DNA of 5,141 nt, from contig PLCI01000096.1 of NCBI GenBank assembly GCA_003135595.1, forward strand, positions 1 through 5,141. Reading direction: 5' to 3'. The translations under genes were made by a program, and so were the position numbers. Within the stretch, counting starts at the first letter, position 1. Each line of letters begins with the position of its first letter. Origin of the DNA: Acidimicrobiaceae bacterium (GTDB taxonomy: Bacteria; Actinomycetota; Acidimicrobiia; Acidimicrobiales; RAAP-2). Below the pieces are notes generated by a model. The model worked only from the letters and a program-made list of their open reading frames with translations, did no database searches and was not told the DNA's origin. Shown piece by piece: positions 1 to 5,141 of this stretch.

Positions 1-2565
1 GGTGGACGTCGCGAACGCGAGCCCCGGCTCGATCGACCAGCCCGCGAGCGGCACCGCGCGTGGATCCCCGAGCCACAGGGTCCGCGAGCCACCGAGCTCG
101 TGCGTCGGCAGGAAGCCGACCTGGGTGTCGAAGCCGTGCTGGGGCAGGTCGAAGCGGCCCGAAGCAGTCGCGGCAGCCAGCGGGACCGGGCCGCCCACGA
201 GGATCGCGAGCATCGTGAGGGCGGCGAGGAGCTGGCGCCAGCCGAAGCGCGACGCGGCGACGTCGACCTCAAACGCCGCGACGCCGGTGCCGATGAGCGC
301 GGGCACCGCCACAGCAAAGGGCACGAGGAGGGTCGCGACGTCCGGCGTGAACGATCCGGTGAGGTGCCGCGCGACGAGCAGCGAGGCGGCGAGCGACGCC
401 GCGCCCATGCCCGCGAACCTCGCGGCGACCGACAAGCGCTCCACCCGCGACACGAGGAGCGCGAACAGCGCGGCGGCAGGCAGGAGCCAGCCGAGCGGCC
501 CGGTCCCGAACGGCCCGACCGCGAGGCGGATCATGCCGCCGAGACCCGGGAGGTTCCACGGACCCGACGGCGCGCCGAAGACGTCGAGGCCCGACGTCCC
601 CGCGGCGAGCGTGTCGAGCGTGAGCGGCAGCAGGAGGATCGCCGCGAGGAGCGAGGACCACAGCGCGACACCGAGCACACGTCCCGGCCGTCGGTCCCCT
701 ACCGCCAGCCCGCCCGCGAACAGGCCGATCGCCGCGACGAGGACCGCGACGCCGGCCGCGGGGTCGAGCGACGCGACGAGCGCGTCGAGCGCTGCAAGGA
801 CGACCAGCTGCCCAGTCCGAGTCGAGCGCCACGCGGCGTCGGTGAGCCGCGCATGGCCCCGCGCGGGGTGGTCCGCGAACGGCTGCACGCCCGCGACGGT
901 GAGGAGGCGTCGCACGAGGAAGGGCATGAGCGCGAGCACGGGGAGCACGTCGATCCGGCCCCCGGCGATGAGGTTCGGCCCGAGCGCGCCACAGACGAAC
1001 GCGATGGCACCGACGAGTCTCGCCCTGGACGACCCGATCGGCTTGAGCAACCGCCAGATCCCGATCGCCCCTATCGGGATGGTGAGCACGAGCGCGGCAC
1101 GCGGCAGCACGCCCATGCGCCCGAAGACGAAGGTGCCCGCCACGCCGAGCACGCCGTAGCCCGGCGAGCCCGGCGCGCCCGAGCCCACCCCGTTCGACGA
1201 CCAGCTCGCGAAGAAGTGCCGCCAGGTGGTCCACCACGAGTCGAGGGGCAGCAGGCGACCGACGAGCGGAAGTGGCGGGCCGATCAGGTTGCGGACGCCG
1301 AACCCGAAGACGACGACGGCGATCGCGACGAGGGCCAGCTGGGAGAGCGGCGTCGAGAAGATCCGGCGGTGCACGCCTCGGGAGCGGTGCCCAAGGTCGT
1401 CGAGCTCGTCGAAGCTCGAGTCGTCGCTGAACGCCGCGCCGAAGCCGACCGTGTGGTCGAGGGCCTCGTCGACGGGGGCGGACTCGACGACCATGACCGG
1501 TGGGAGCACGCCACGGGCGGCGTCGGTGCCGTCGTGGATCAGCCGCGACGCGAACGTCCGGAGCCGTGTGGCGCCGGCGATCTGCAGCCGGTGCACGTCG
1601 TGGTCGTCGATCTCGCGGACCTTGGCCAGCCGGCGGCGCCTGGCCCATATGGCCCCGAACCGACCGAAGCACCAGCGCCACGACCCGAGGACTGCGTTCA
1701 CGCGGTCGCGATCGCGGCCAAACAGCGCGATGAGCAGCTCGCCCACCTCGAGGGACGCGAGGAGCAGCACCATCGGGACGATCTGGACCCAGCCGTAGCT
1801 GGCGAGCATGGTTGACAATCGGTGGCGTCGCGAGAGCGACTGCAGCGAGTGCGCGCCGTGGCCCGTCACCGTCGCGGTGAGCGGGCGCATGCCGTTGGCG
1901 AGCAGCTCGTGGTGGGCCACGATCGCCCCGTGGGCGACCACGACTCTGGAGCCCGCCACCTGGGCGCGCCAGCACAGGTCCAGGTCCTCGCCCAGCGCGA
2001 CGATGGCGCCGTCGAAGCCGCCGAGCGTCTCGAAGAGGTCCGCTCGAACGAGCGTCACGCCGCCGGGTGCGACGAACACGTCGCGCGCAGTGTCGTGCTG
2101 GCCGTGGTCCACCTCGCCCTGCTCGACGCGCTCGGTCGTGGCCCCGAACCGGTCCGCGTTGAGGCCCACGTGCAGGAGGATCGAGTGGTCCTCGGGGCGG
2201 ACGAACTTCGGCGAGACGATCCCGGCGTTGGAGCGGTAGGCTTCCTCCACCATCTGGTGGACCGCGTCGGGAGCGAGCTCCACGTCGTCGTGGCAGAAGC
2301 ACAGGAACGCGGCACCCTCGACCATGGCGGACGCCTCGTTGCAGGCGGCCGCGAACCCGTCGTTGCGCTCGAGGACCCTGAGGAAGGCGGACGGGCTCGA
2401 CGCGGCGACGACCGCCTCGGTCGCCTCGGCGTCGCCGTTCTCAAGGACGAGCACGCTGAACTGGTCGTAGTCCTGGGCGGCGAGCGACGCGAGCGTGGCG
2501 CCCAGGGTGGGCGCGGGGCCTGTGGTTACCACGACGGCGACAACCGCCGGCGCCCGGGTCTCCAT
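1..2565 (-). CDS. GT2-family glycosyltransferase with large polytopic membrane region (C-terminus beyond left edge)
   Basis: The frame is open for 855 codons from the ATG at 2565 to position 1 with no stop, so the C-terminus is missing. Residues 8-220 form a GT-A/GT2 domain: an N-terminal beta strand (VVAVVVTTG), LVLENGD near 38-44, the metal/nucleotide-binding CHDDVE at 91-96, a PGG loop at 167-169, GGFD at 182-185 and the LGEDLDLCWRA segment at 191-201 that supplies the candidate catalytic acid. GT2 enzymes transfer sugar from a nucleotide donor with inversion; donor and acceptor cannot be read here. A hydrophobic segment lies at about 257-282, then a basic, probably cytoplasmic stretch at 283-400, then roughly ten more hydrophobic segments from 405 to 799, and the start of a likely extracytoplasmic region from about 800. 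I recall similar large GT2 membrane proteins in many actinobacteria. The ATG has no clear Shine-Dalgarno; an in-frame GTG at 2592 preceded by GTGGGG would add nine residues. A candidate promoter lies at 2625-2653. Confidence 0.9.
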   Translation of the reverse strand, partial: METRAPAVVAVVVTTGPAPTLGATLASLAAQDYDQFSVLVLENGDAEATEAVVAASSPSAFLRVLERNDGFAAACNEASAMVEGAAFLCFCHDDVELAPDAVHQMVEEAYRSNAGIVSPKFVRPEDHSILLHVGLNADRFGATTERVEQGEVDHGQHDTARDVFVAPGGVTLVRADLFETLGGFDGAIVALGEDLDLCWRAQVAGSRVVVAHGAIVAHHELLANGMRPLTATVTGHGAHSLQSLSRRHRLSTMLASYGWVQIVPMVLLLASLEVGELLIALFGRDRDRVNAVLGSWRWCFGRFGAIWARRRRLAKVREIDDHDVHRLQIAGATRLRTFASRLIHDGTDAARGVLPPVMVVESAPVDEALDHTVGFGAAFSDDSSFDELDDLGHRSRGVHRRIFSTPLSQLALVAIAVVVFGFGVRNLIGPPLPLVGRLLPLDSWWTTWRHFFASWSSNGVGSGAPGSPGYGVLGVAGTFVFGRMGVLPRAALVLTIPIGAIGIWRLLKPIGSSRARLVGAIAFVCGALGPNLIAGGRIDVLPVLALMPFLVRRLLTVAGVQPFADHPARGHARLTDAAWRSTRTGQLVVLAALDALVASLDPAAGVAVLVAAIGLFAGGLAVGDRRPGRVLGVALWSSLLAAILLLPLTLDTLAAGTSGLDVFGAPSGPWNLPGLGGMIRLAVGPFGTGPLGWLLPAAALFALLVSRVERLSVAARFAGMGAASLAASLLVARHLTGSFTPDVATLLVPFAVAVPALIGTGVAAFEVDVAASRFGWRQLLAALTMLAILVGGPVPLAAATASGRFDLPQHGFDTQVGFLPTHELGGSRTLWLGDPRAVPLAGWSIEPGLAFATST

Positions 2566-2603
2566 CAGGAAAACGAGGCTACTGCTGGGCACCGGCGCCC
2601 CAC

Positions 2604-2621
2604 GTGCTTGCAGTGCTTGCA
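2604..2621. repeat. Perfect tandem repeat of GTGCTTGCA (two 9-bp copies)
   Basis: Two identical 9-bp units lie head to tail at 2604-2612 and 2613-2621. Each contains CTTGCA, the core also present in both arms of the inverted repeat at 2630-2650. They may be accessory half-sites for the same regulator. They cover the -35 box of the rightward promoter and the probable start region of the leftward transcript. Confidence 0.6.
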
Positions 2622-2645
2622 ACTGTTATATGCAAGTGATACACT
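2617..2645 (+). promoter_or_regulatory. Candidate sigma70-type promoter of the small phasin-like gene
   Basis: TTGCAA (2617-2622) is followed after 17 nt by TACACT (2640-2645), which fits the loose actinobacterial -10 pattern TAnnnT. Transcription would begin near 2652, about 33 nt ahead of the ATG at 2685. The -10 box lies inside the right half of the inverted repeat at 2630-2650 and the -35 box overlaps the second copy of the 9-bp direct repeat, so a protein bound to either would be expected to block or modulate initiation. Confidence 0.5.
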
Positions 2646-2653
2646 TGCATCAA
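2625..2653 (-). promoter_or_regulatory. Candidate sigma70-type promoter of the GT2 membrane protein gene
   Basis: Read on the minus strand, TTGATG (2653-2648) is separated by exactly 17 nt from TATAAC (2630-2625), a five-of-six match to the -10 consensus. Transcription would start near 2618, leaving a leader of about 50 nt before the ATG at 2565, or about 26 nt before the alternative GTG at 2592. The elements overlap those of the plus-strand promoter, and the palindrome at 2630-2650 covers the spacer plus parts of both boxes. The assignment is by pattern only. Confidence 0.55.
2630..2650. promoter_or_regulatory. 21-bp inverted repeat, candidate shared operator
   Basis: The arms ATGCAAGTG (2630-2638) and CACTTGCAT (2642-2650) are perfect reverse complements around a 3-nt centre (2639-2641). 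The size and symmetry fit the binding site of a dimeric repressor such as a helix-turn-helix or ribbon-helix-helix protein. It overlaps the -10 of the rightward promoter and the -35/spacer of the leftward promoter. No regulator gene is visible in the window, so the ligand and protein are unknown. Confidence 0.6.
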
Positions 2654-2670
2654 GCCGCCGCGAGGGCGGC
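2654..2670 (+). other. Small GC hairpin in the 5' leader of the phasin-like gene
   Basis: GCCGCC (2654-2659) can pair with GGCGGC (2665-2670) around a 5-nt loop GCGAG. It sits at the predicted 5' end of the plus-strand transcript and ends 2 nt before the Shine-Dalgarno. It may stabilise the message or affect ribosome access. In DNA this rich in G+C a 6-bp stem can arise by chance. Confidence 0.3.
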
Positions 2671-2672
2671 GT

Positions 2673-2680
2673 GAAGGAGA
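2673..2680 (+). promoter_or_regulatory. Strong Shine-Dalgarno for the phasin-like gene
   Basis: GAAGGAGA lies just upstream of the ATG at 2685, with 5 nt between the AGGAG core and the start codon. It is the best ribosome binding site in the window and fixes the start of the 160-codon gene. It suggests the protein can be made in quantity, as expected for a structural or granule-surface protein. Confidence 0.8.
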
Positions 2681-2684
2681 CCAG

Positions 2685-3167
2685 ATGACACAGACGAAGA
2701 CCACCGCCACGCAAATCGGTCGTGACACGACCGAGAAGCTGCGCGAGTCAATGTCGACGAACGAGTTCGCCAAGCGGGCGACCGATGCCGCCTACACCGT
2801 GGTCGGACTCGGCGTCATGGGCGCCCAGAGGGCCACGGCGGCGGCGAAGCAGTTCAGCGCCGAGGGCCCAGGCACGAAGCTCGACTTCGACGCACTGCTC
2901 GCGAAGACCAAGGACGCAACGGTCACGGCGATGCGCAGCCTGTCAAAGGCGGACGGCATCGTCGAGGGCGCGATCTCGCGCATCGAGGACGCGTTCGCGC
3001 CGATCGAGGAGTTCCTCCCCGGCGCTGCCCGTGAGACCGTGCAGAAGTTCCGTGGTGCCGGCAAGGAGATCCATGCTCAGGTGCGCACCAAGGTGAGCGA
3101 GATCACCCCGACGCCGGACGCACCGAGCGCGACGCACAAGAAGCGGACGGACACGACCTCGCCGTAA
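2685..3167 (+). CDS. Small helical phasin-like protein of unknown function
   Basis: A 160-residue protein with no cysteine or tryptophan and no signal peptide. Residues 1-30 are polar and charged. Residues 31-57 form an Ala/Gly-rich amphipathic or weakly hydrophobic segment (AYTVVGLGVMGAQ at 36-48). Residues 66-140 look like two or three amphipathic helices (LLAKTKDATVTAMRSL, IVEGAISRIEDAFAPIEEFL, and about 114-139). The last 20 residues are rich in Thr, Pro and Lys and probably disordered. Size and composition resemble phasins, which coat polyhydroxyalkanoate granules, and other amphipathic actinobacterial surface or lipid-binding proteins such as the HbhA type. This likeness is one of character, not a recognised family motif. 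The gene has its own strong Shine-Dalgarno and promoter, is flanked on both sides by oppositely oriented genes and ends in TAA. It is surely a real gene, but its role is open. Confidence 0.85.
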   Translation: MTQTKTTATQIGRDTTEKLRESMSTNEFAKRATDAAYTVVGLGVMGAQRATAAAKQFSAEGPGTKLDFDALLAKTKDATVTAMRSLSKADGIVEGAISRIEDAFAPIEEFLPGAARETVQKFRGAGKEIHAQVRTKVSEITPTPDAPSATHKKRTDTTSP

Positions 3168-3196
3168 CCCCAACACGAGGTAACCCCCAACACGAG
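3164..3196. repeat. Imperfect tandem duplication of 16/17 nt spanning the stop codon
   Basis: GTAACCCCAACACGAG (3164-3179) is followed directly by the same sequence with one extra C (3180-3196). The first copy includes the TAA stop of the phasin-like gene. The pattern is that of a recent replication-slippage duplication plus a one-base change in the C run. It does not alter the protein, because the true stop lies in the first copy. Confidence 0.7.
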
Positions 3197-3206
3197 CGAC
3201 AGCGAT

Positions 3207-3235
3207 CGCGACCCGGTCCTCTGGACCGGGTCGCG
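3207..3235. terminator. 13-bp perfect hairpin, probable bidirectional terminator
   Basis: Positions 3207-3219 pair perfectly with 3223-3235 around a TCT loop. It lies between the stop of the plus-strand small gene (3167) and the stop of the convergent minus-strand reductase (3255-3253), the expected place for a shared terminator. Neither side has a run of T, so it is not a classical intrinsic terminator. Such tail-less hairpins are common at the ends of high-GC actinobacterial genes. Confidence 0.7.
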
Positions 3236-3252
3236 CTGCGTCCGAGGTGTGT

Positions 3253-4149
3253 TCAGGCGATGTGGGCCAGCACCTCATCGACCACGTCGCGCAGCGTGGC
3301 GTCCAGCGTGATCATCGGGGACCAGCCGGTCACTTCATGGAGCCGGGTGGGATCGCCCCGCAGGACCGGCACGTCCTGGGGACGATTCAGGCCGGGATCC
3401 TCGACGAACACCGCGTGCGGGTAGAGGTGCTCGCGCAGTCGGTCGGCAACGTCGGCGATCGAGACGTCGACGCCGGAGCAGACGTTGTAGACCTCGCCTG
3501 AGACGCCGCGCTCGAGCAAGAGCCGGTAGGCGCGAACGACGTCGCGGACGTCGGTGAAGTCTCGCCTGGCAGCGAGGCCGCCGACGGACACTTCGCGAAC
3601 GCCCGCAGCCCGAGCCTCGACGAGACGGCGCGCGACTGCCGGGACGAAGAACAGCGGGGACTGGCCCGGCCCGATGTGATTGAACGGCCGCACGATGATG
3701 ACCCGCTGCCCGAAGCCAATCGAAGCCTGTCGTGCGATCGGCTCGACGGCCGCCTTCGACGCCGCGTACGGCGAGCTCGGGCGGATCTCCGCTGACTCGC
3801 TGAGCGGCAGCTCCTCTTTGCTGACCGTCCCGTAGACCTCTGCGGAGCTGACCACGAGCACGCTCGCGTTCGGCGCGGACTGCCGCGCGGCGCTGAGCAC
3901 GGAGTTCGTCCCGAGCACGTTGACCCGAAACACCTCGCTCGGGTCGTCCCACGACGTGCCCACGTGCGACAGGGCTGCCAGGTGGTAGATGGCGTCGGGA
4001 TTGAAGGAAGAGAAGACCCCTGACATCGCCGTGAAATCGGTGACGTCGAAGTCGCGGTCGACGGCCGCGACGACGTCGCCTTCCTCCGCTAAGTGTGTCG
4101 CGAGATGGCGTCCGACGAATCCGGCAGCGCCGGTGATGACGGCACGCAC
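3253..4149 (-). CDS. rmd: NAD(P)-dependent sugar-nucleotide reductase, probable GDP-6-deoxy-D-mannose reductase
   Basis: A complete 298-residue extended short-chain dehydrogenase (NAD-dependent epimerase/dehydratase family). The Rossmann motif GxxGxxG is at 7-13, the HLAALSHV strand at 56-63, the catalytic Ser region SSAEVYG at 101-107, and the YxxxK pair is Tyr128/Lys132 (YAASK). RPFNHIGPGQ at 154-163 is the feature that most favours Rmd, and RDFTDVRD at 196-203 is the usual substrate-site segment. The length is normal for Rmd. Rmd reduces the 4-keto group of GDP-4-dehydro-6-deoxy-D-mannose to give GDP-D-rhamnose in the cytoplasm, supplying a donor for surface glycans. The start is GTG with AGGG seven nt upstream (4160-4157). 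The gene follows the GT4-like gene by 35 nt, suggesting one transcript. The dehydratase that makes its substrate is not in the window. Another 4-ketohexose reductase or epimerase of the same family is the main alternative. Confidence 0.85.
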   Translation of the reverse strand: MRAVITGAAGFVGRHLATHLAEEGDVVAAVDRDFDVTDFTAMSGVFSSFNPDAIYHLAALSHVGTSWDDPSEVFRVNVLGTNSVLSAARQSAPNASVLVVSSAEVYGTVSKEELPLSESAEIRPSSPYAASKAAVEPIARQASIGFGQRVIIVRPFNHIGPGQSPLFFVPAVARRLVEARAAGVREVSVGGLAARRDFTDVRDVVRAYRLLLERGVSGEVYNVCSGVDVSIADVADRLREHLYPHAVFVEDPGLNRPQDVPVLRGDPTRLHEVTGWSPMITLDATLRDVVDEVLAHIA

Positions 4150-4184
4150 GCCGCGACCCTAGCAATCAGGGCAATTTGTGACGT

Positions 4185-5141
4185 TCACCGCGATGAACGG
4201 GCACGCCGGAGCAGCGAGATGAGCTCAGGCGCTCGTCGCTCGCACGAGAAGTCACCCACTCGAGCTCGCCCTGCGGCGACCACGAGCCCGTGATGCGCGC
4301 CGTTCTCCATGAGCGCAGCCGCAGCGTCTGCGAGGTCCGTCGTGGCACGGGTCTCCACGAGGACTGCCGCACCTTCGAGCAGCTCGGTGGTCGTCGGGGT
4401 GCGCGACGCGACGACCGGAGTGCCGCTTGCGAACGCCTCGAGTGCCGCGTAGGGAAAGCCGTCTCCTGGCGACGCGAACACGACGCACGGTCGCGGTGCC
4501 GCCGCGTCGCCCGCAGCAATGAGCTCTGCGCGCACACCGCGCTCTCGAAGCGAGTCGACCGCCGCGGTGTCGAGCGTCAGGCTCGTGCCGGCAACCACGC
4601 CGATCGAGTCGGTGCTCGGGGGTGCGGCGCGACGGGTCGCGGGTAGGCCGGGGAGTGCGACGACCACCGACGCACGATCGAGCCCCAGCTCCGAGACGGC
4701 GGCGTCGCCAGCCGCGTGTGAGGCGGCGTGCACGATGACGCCGCGGTCCGTTGCACGCCGCAGCATCGCCCCGGCGCCGCGGGACGAGGAACCGGCAGCA
4801 GCGATGCGCAGCGCCTCGGCGGCGCTGTGGATCGTGACGACGCCGGGCGGTCCGAGCCGGATCAGCGCCGGCCCACTCGCGAGAAACCGGACCTGCGCCC
4901 GAGGCGAGGCCCACGACGCACGTGGCGCCATGCCCAGCGCCGTCGAGCGTGCGGCCAGCCAGCCTCGGAGTGACGGATTGGCGCCACCGACGAGATCGCG
5001 TCGCCGAACCCAGCGCAGGGACCATGTCGCCGGGATGATCGAGCCGTCGGCGCGCATCGCATCGAGCGCGAACTCGACGAGGCACCGACGGTCGAAGCTC
5101 GGTCCACCGAGGGCCGACACCTCGACGGCGACCGAGAGGCG
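4185..5141 (-). CDS. Compact GT4-like glycosyltransferase (N-terminus beyond right edge)
   Basis: The frame is open to the right edge and ends at TGA 4187-4185, giving 318 visible residues. A GTG at 5120 could be read as the start, but the codons upstream encode RLSVAVE, which continues into VSALGGP as the usual first beta strand and loop of GT4 enzymes, so the true start is probably just outside the window. Numbering from that GTG, the N-terminal Rossmann half includes VVTIHSA (94-100) and VIVHAASH (128-135). The C-terminal half includes GVVAGTS (174-180) and the hallmark SPGDGFPYAALEAFASGTPVVASR (217-240 region), matching the GT4 donor site around the E-x7-E motif. Here the first Glu is Asp220 and the second is Glu228. 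The usual basic residues after the first C-terminal strand are not evident, and the stretch before the hallmark is short. The family retains anomeric configuration and uses nucleotide sugars; the reductase downstream suggests a GDP-linked donor, which is inference. Confidence 0.82.
   Translation of the reverse strand, partial: RLSVAVEVSALGGPSFDRRCLVEFALDAMRADGSIIPATWSLRWVRRRDLVGGANPSLRGWLAARSTALGMAPRASWASPRAQVRFLASGPALIRLGPPGVVTIHSAAEALRIAAAGSSSRGAGAMLRRATDRGVIVHAASHAAGDAAVSELGLDRASVVVALPGLPATRRAAPPSTDSIGVVAGTSLTLDTAAVDSLRERGVRAELIAAGDAAAPRPCVVFASPGDGFPYAALEAFASGTPVVASRTPTTTELLEGAAVLVETRATTDLADAAAALMENGAHHGLVVAAGRARVGDFSCERRAPELISLLRRARSSR

Noticed and set aside
2..1159. A 385-codon plus-strand open frame, Ser/Arg/Pro-rich.
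   Set aside because: It has no recognisable motif or ribosome binding site and lies wholly antisense to the GT2 gene.
100..1815. A 571-codon plus-strand open frame opposite the GT2 gene.
   Set aside because: The product is almost entirely Arg, Glu, Asp, Gly and Pro without domain structure, which is typical of the antisense of a high-GC gene. The minus-strand frame covering the same bases has clear GT2 motifs and hydrophobic segments.
269..2302. A 677-codon minus-strand open frame in another register.
   Set aside because: Its product is a low-complexity Arg/Pro/Ala-rich chain. The real gene is in a different minus-strand frame running from 2565 through position 1.
2604..2670. Possible CRISPR, attachment site or riboswitch in the repeat-rich intergenic region.
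   Set aside because: The repeats are only 9 bp without spacers, no integrase or tRNA end is present, and the leader is too short (about 33 nt) for a known riboswitch. Promoter/operator explains the pattern better.
1822..2688. A 288-codon plus-strand open frame ending at the start of the phasin-like gene.
   Set aside because: It is antisense to the conserved GT2 domain, crosses the promoter region, and has composition typical of a shadow frame (Arg/Glu/Val-rich).
2943..3278. A 111-codon minus-strand frame crossing the hairpin and antisense to the small gene.
   Set aside because: It runs through the probable terminator, overlaps the ends of both convergent genes and has no motif; the plus-strand gene has a strong Shine-Dalgarno.
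3335..4165. A 276-codon minus-strand frame overlapping the reductase.
   Set aside because: It is Arg-rich with no motifs; the overlapping frame carries GxxGxxG, YxxxK and RPFNHIGPGQ.

Overview
The window is very G+C-rich with strong third-position GC bias. It reads as chromosomal DNA of a high-GC actinobacterium. The large glycosyltransferase at the left resembles proteins common in Actinomycetota, including Acidimicrobiia, but the lineage is an inference. I see no rRNA, tRNA, CRISPR array, insertion sequence or phage gene.

Layout: (1) Positions 1-2565, minus strand, hold one uninterrupted reading frame of 855 codons that runs off the left edge. It is a cytoplasmic GT2 glycosyltransferase domain followed by a long polytopic membrane region. 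(2) Positions 2566-2684 are a compact divergent regulatory region. Two sigma70-like promoters pointing in opposite directions overlap, and a 21-bp inverted repeat with 9-bp arms lies across both. A cluster of CTTGCA half-sites surrounds it. (3) Positions 2685-3167, plus strand, encode a 160-residue helical protein without Cys or Trp, phasin-like in character and otherwise unrecognised. (4) Positions 3168-3252 hold a short tandem duplication and a 13-bp perfect hairpin between convergent genes. (5) Positions 3253-4149, minus strand, encode an NAD(P)-dependent sugar-nucleotide reductase whose motifs match GDP-6-deoxy-D-mannose reductase (Rmd). (6) Positions 4185-5141, minus strand, encode a compact, divergent GT4-like glycosyltransferase whose first codons lie just beyond the right edge.

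The two minus-strand genes at the right are 35 nt apart and probably co-transcribed. With the large GT2 membrane protein they suggest a locus for an envelope glycan or glycolipid containing a GDP-linked deoxyhexose such as D-rhamnose. The small plus-strand gene interrupts this group and shares its control region with the GT2 gene. No gene for GDP-mannose 4,6-dehydratase, a transporter or a polymerase is visible. The most notable observations are the shared divergent promoter/operator, the apparent two-module architecture of the GT2 protein, and the shortened GT4 with weakened catalytic motifs.
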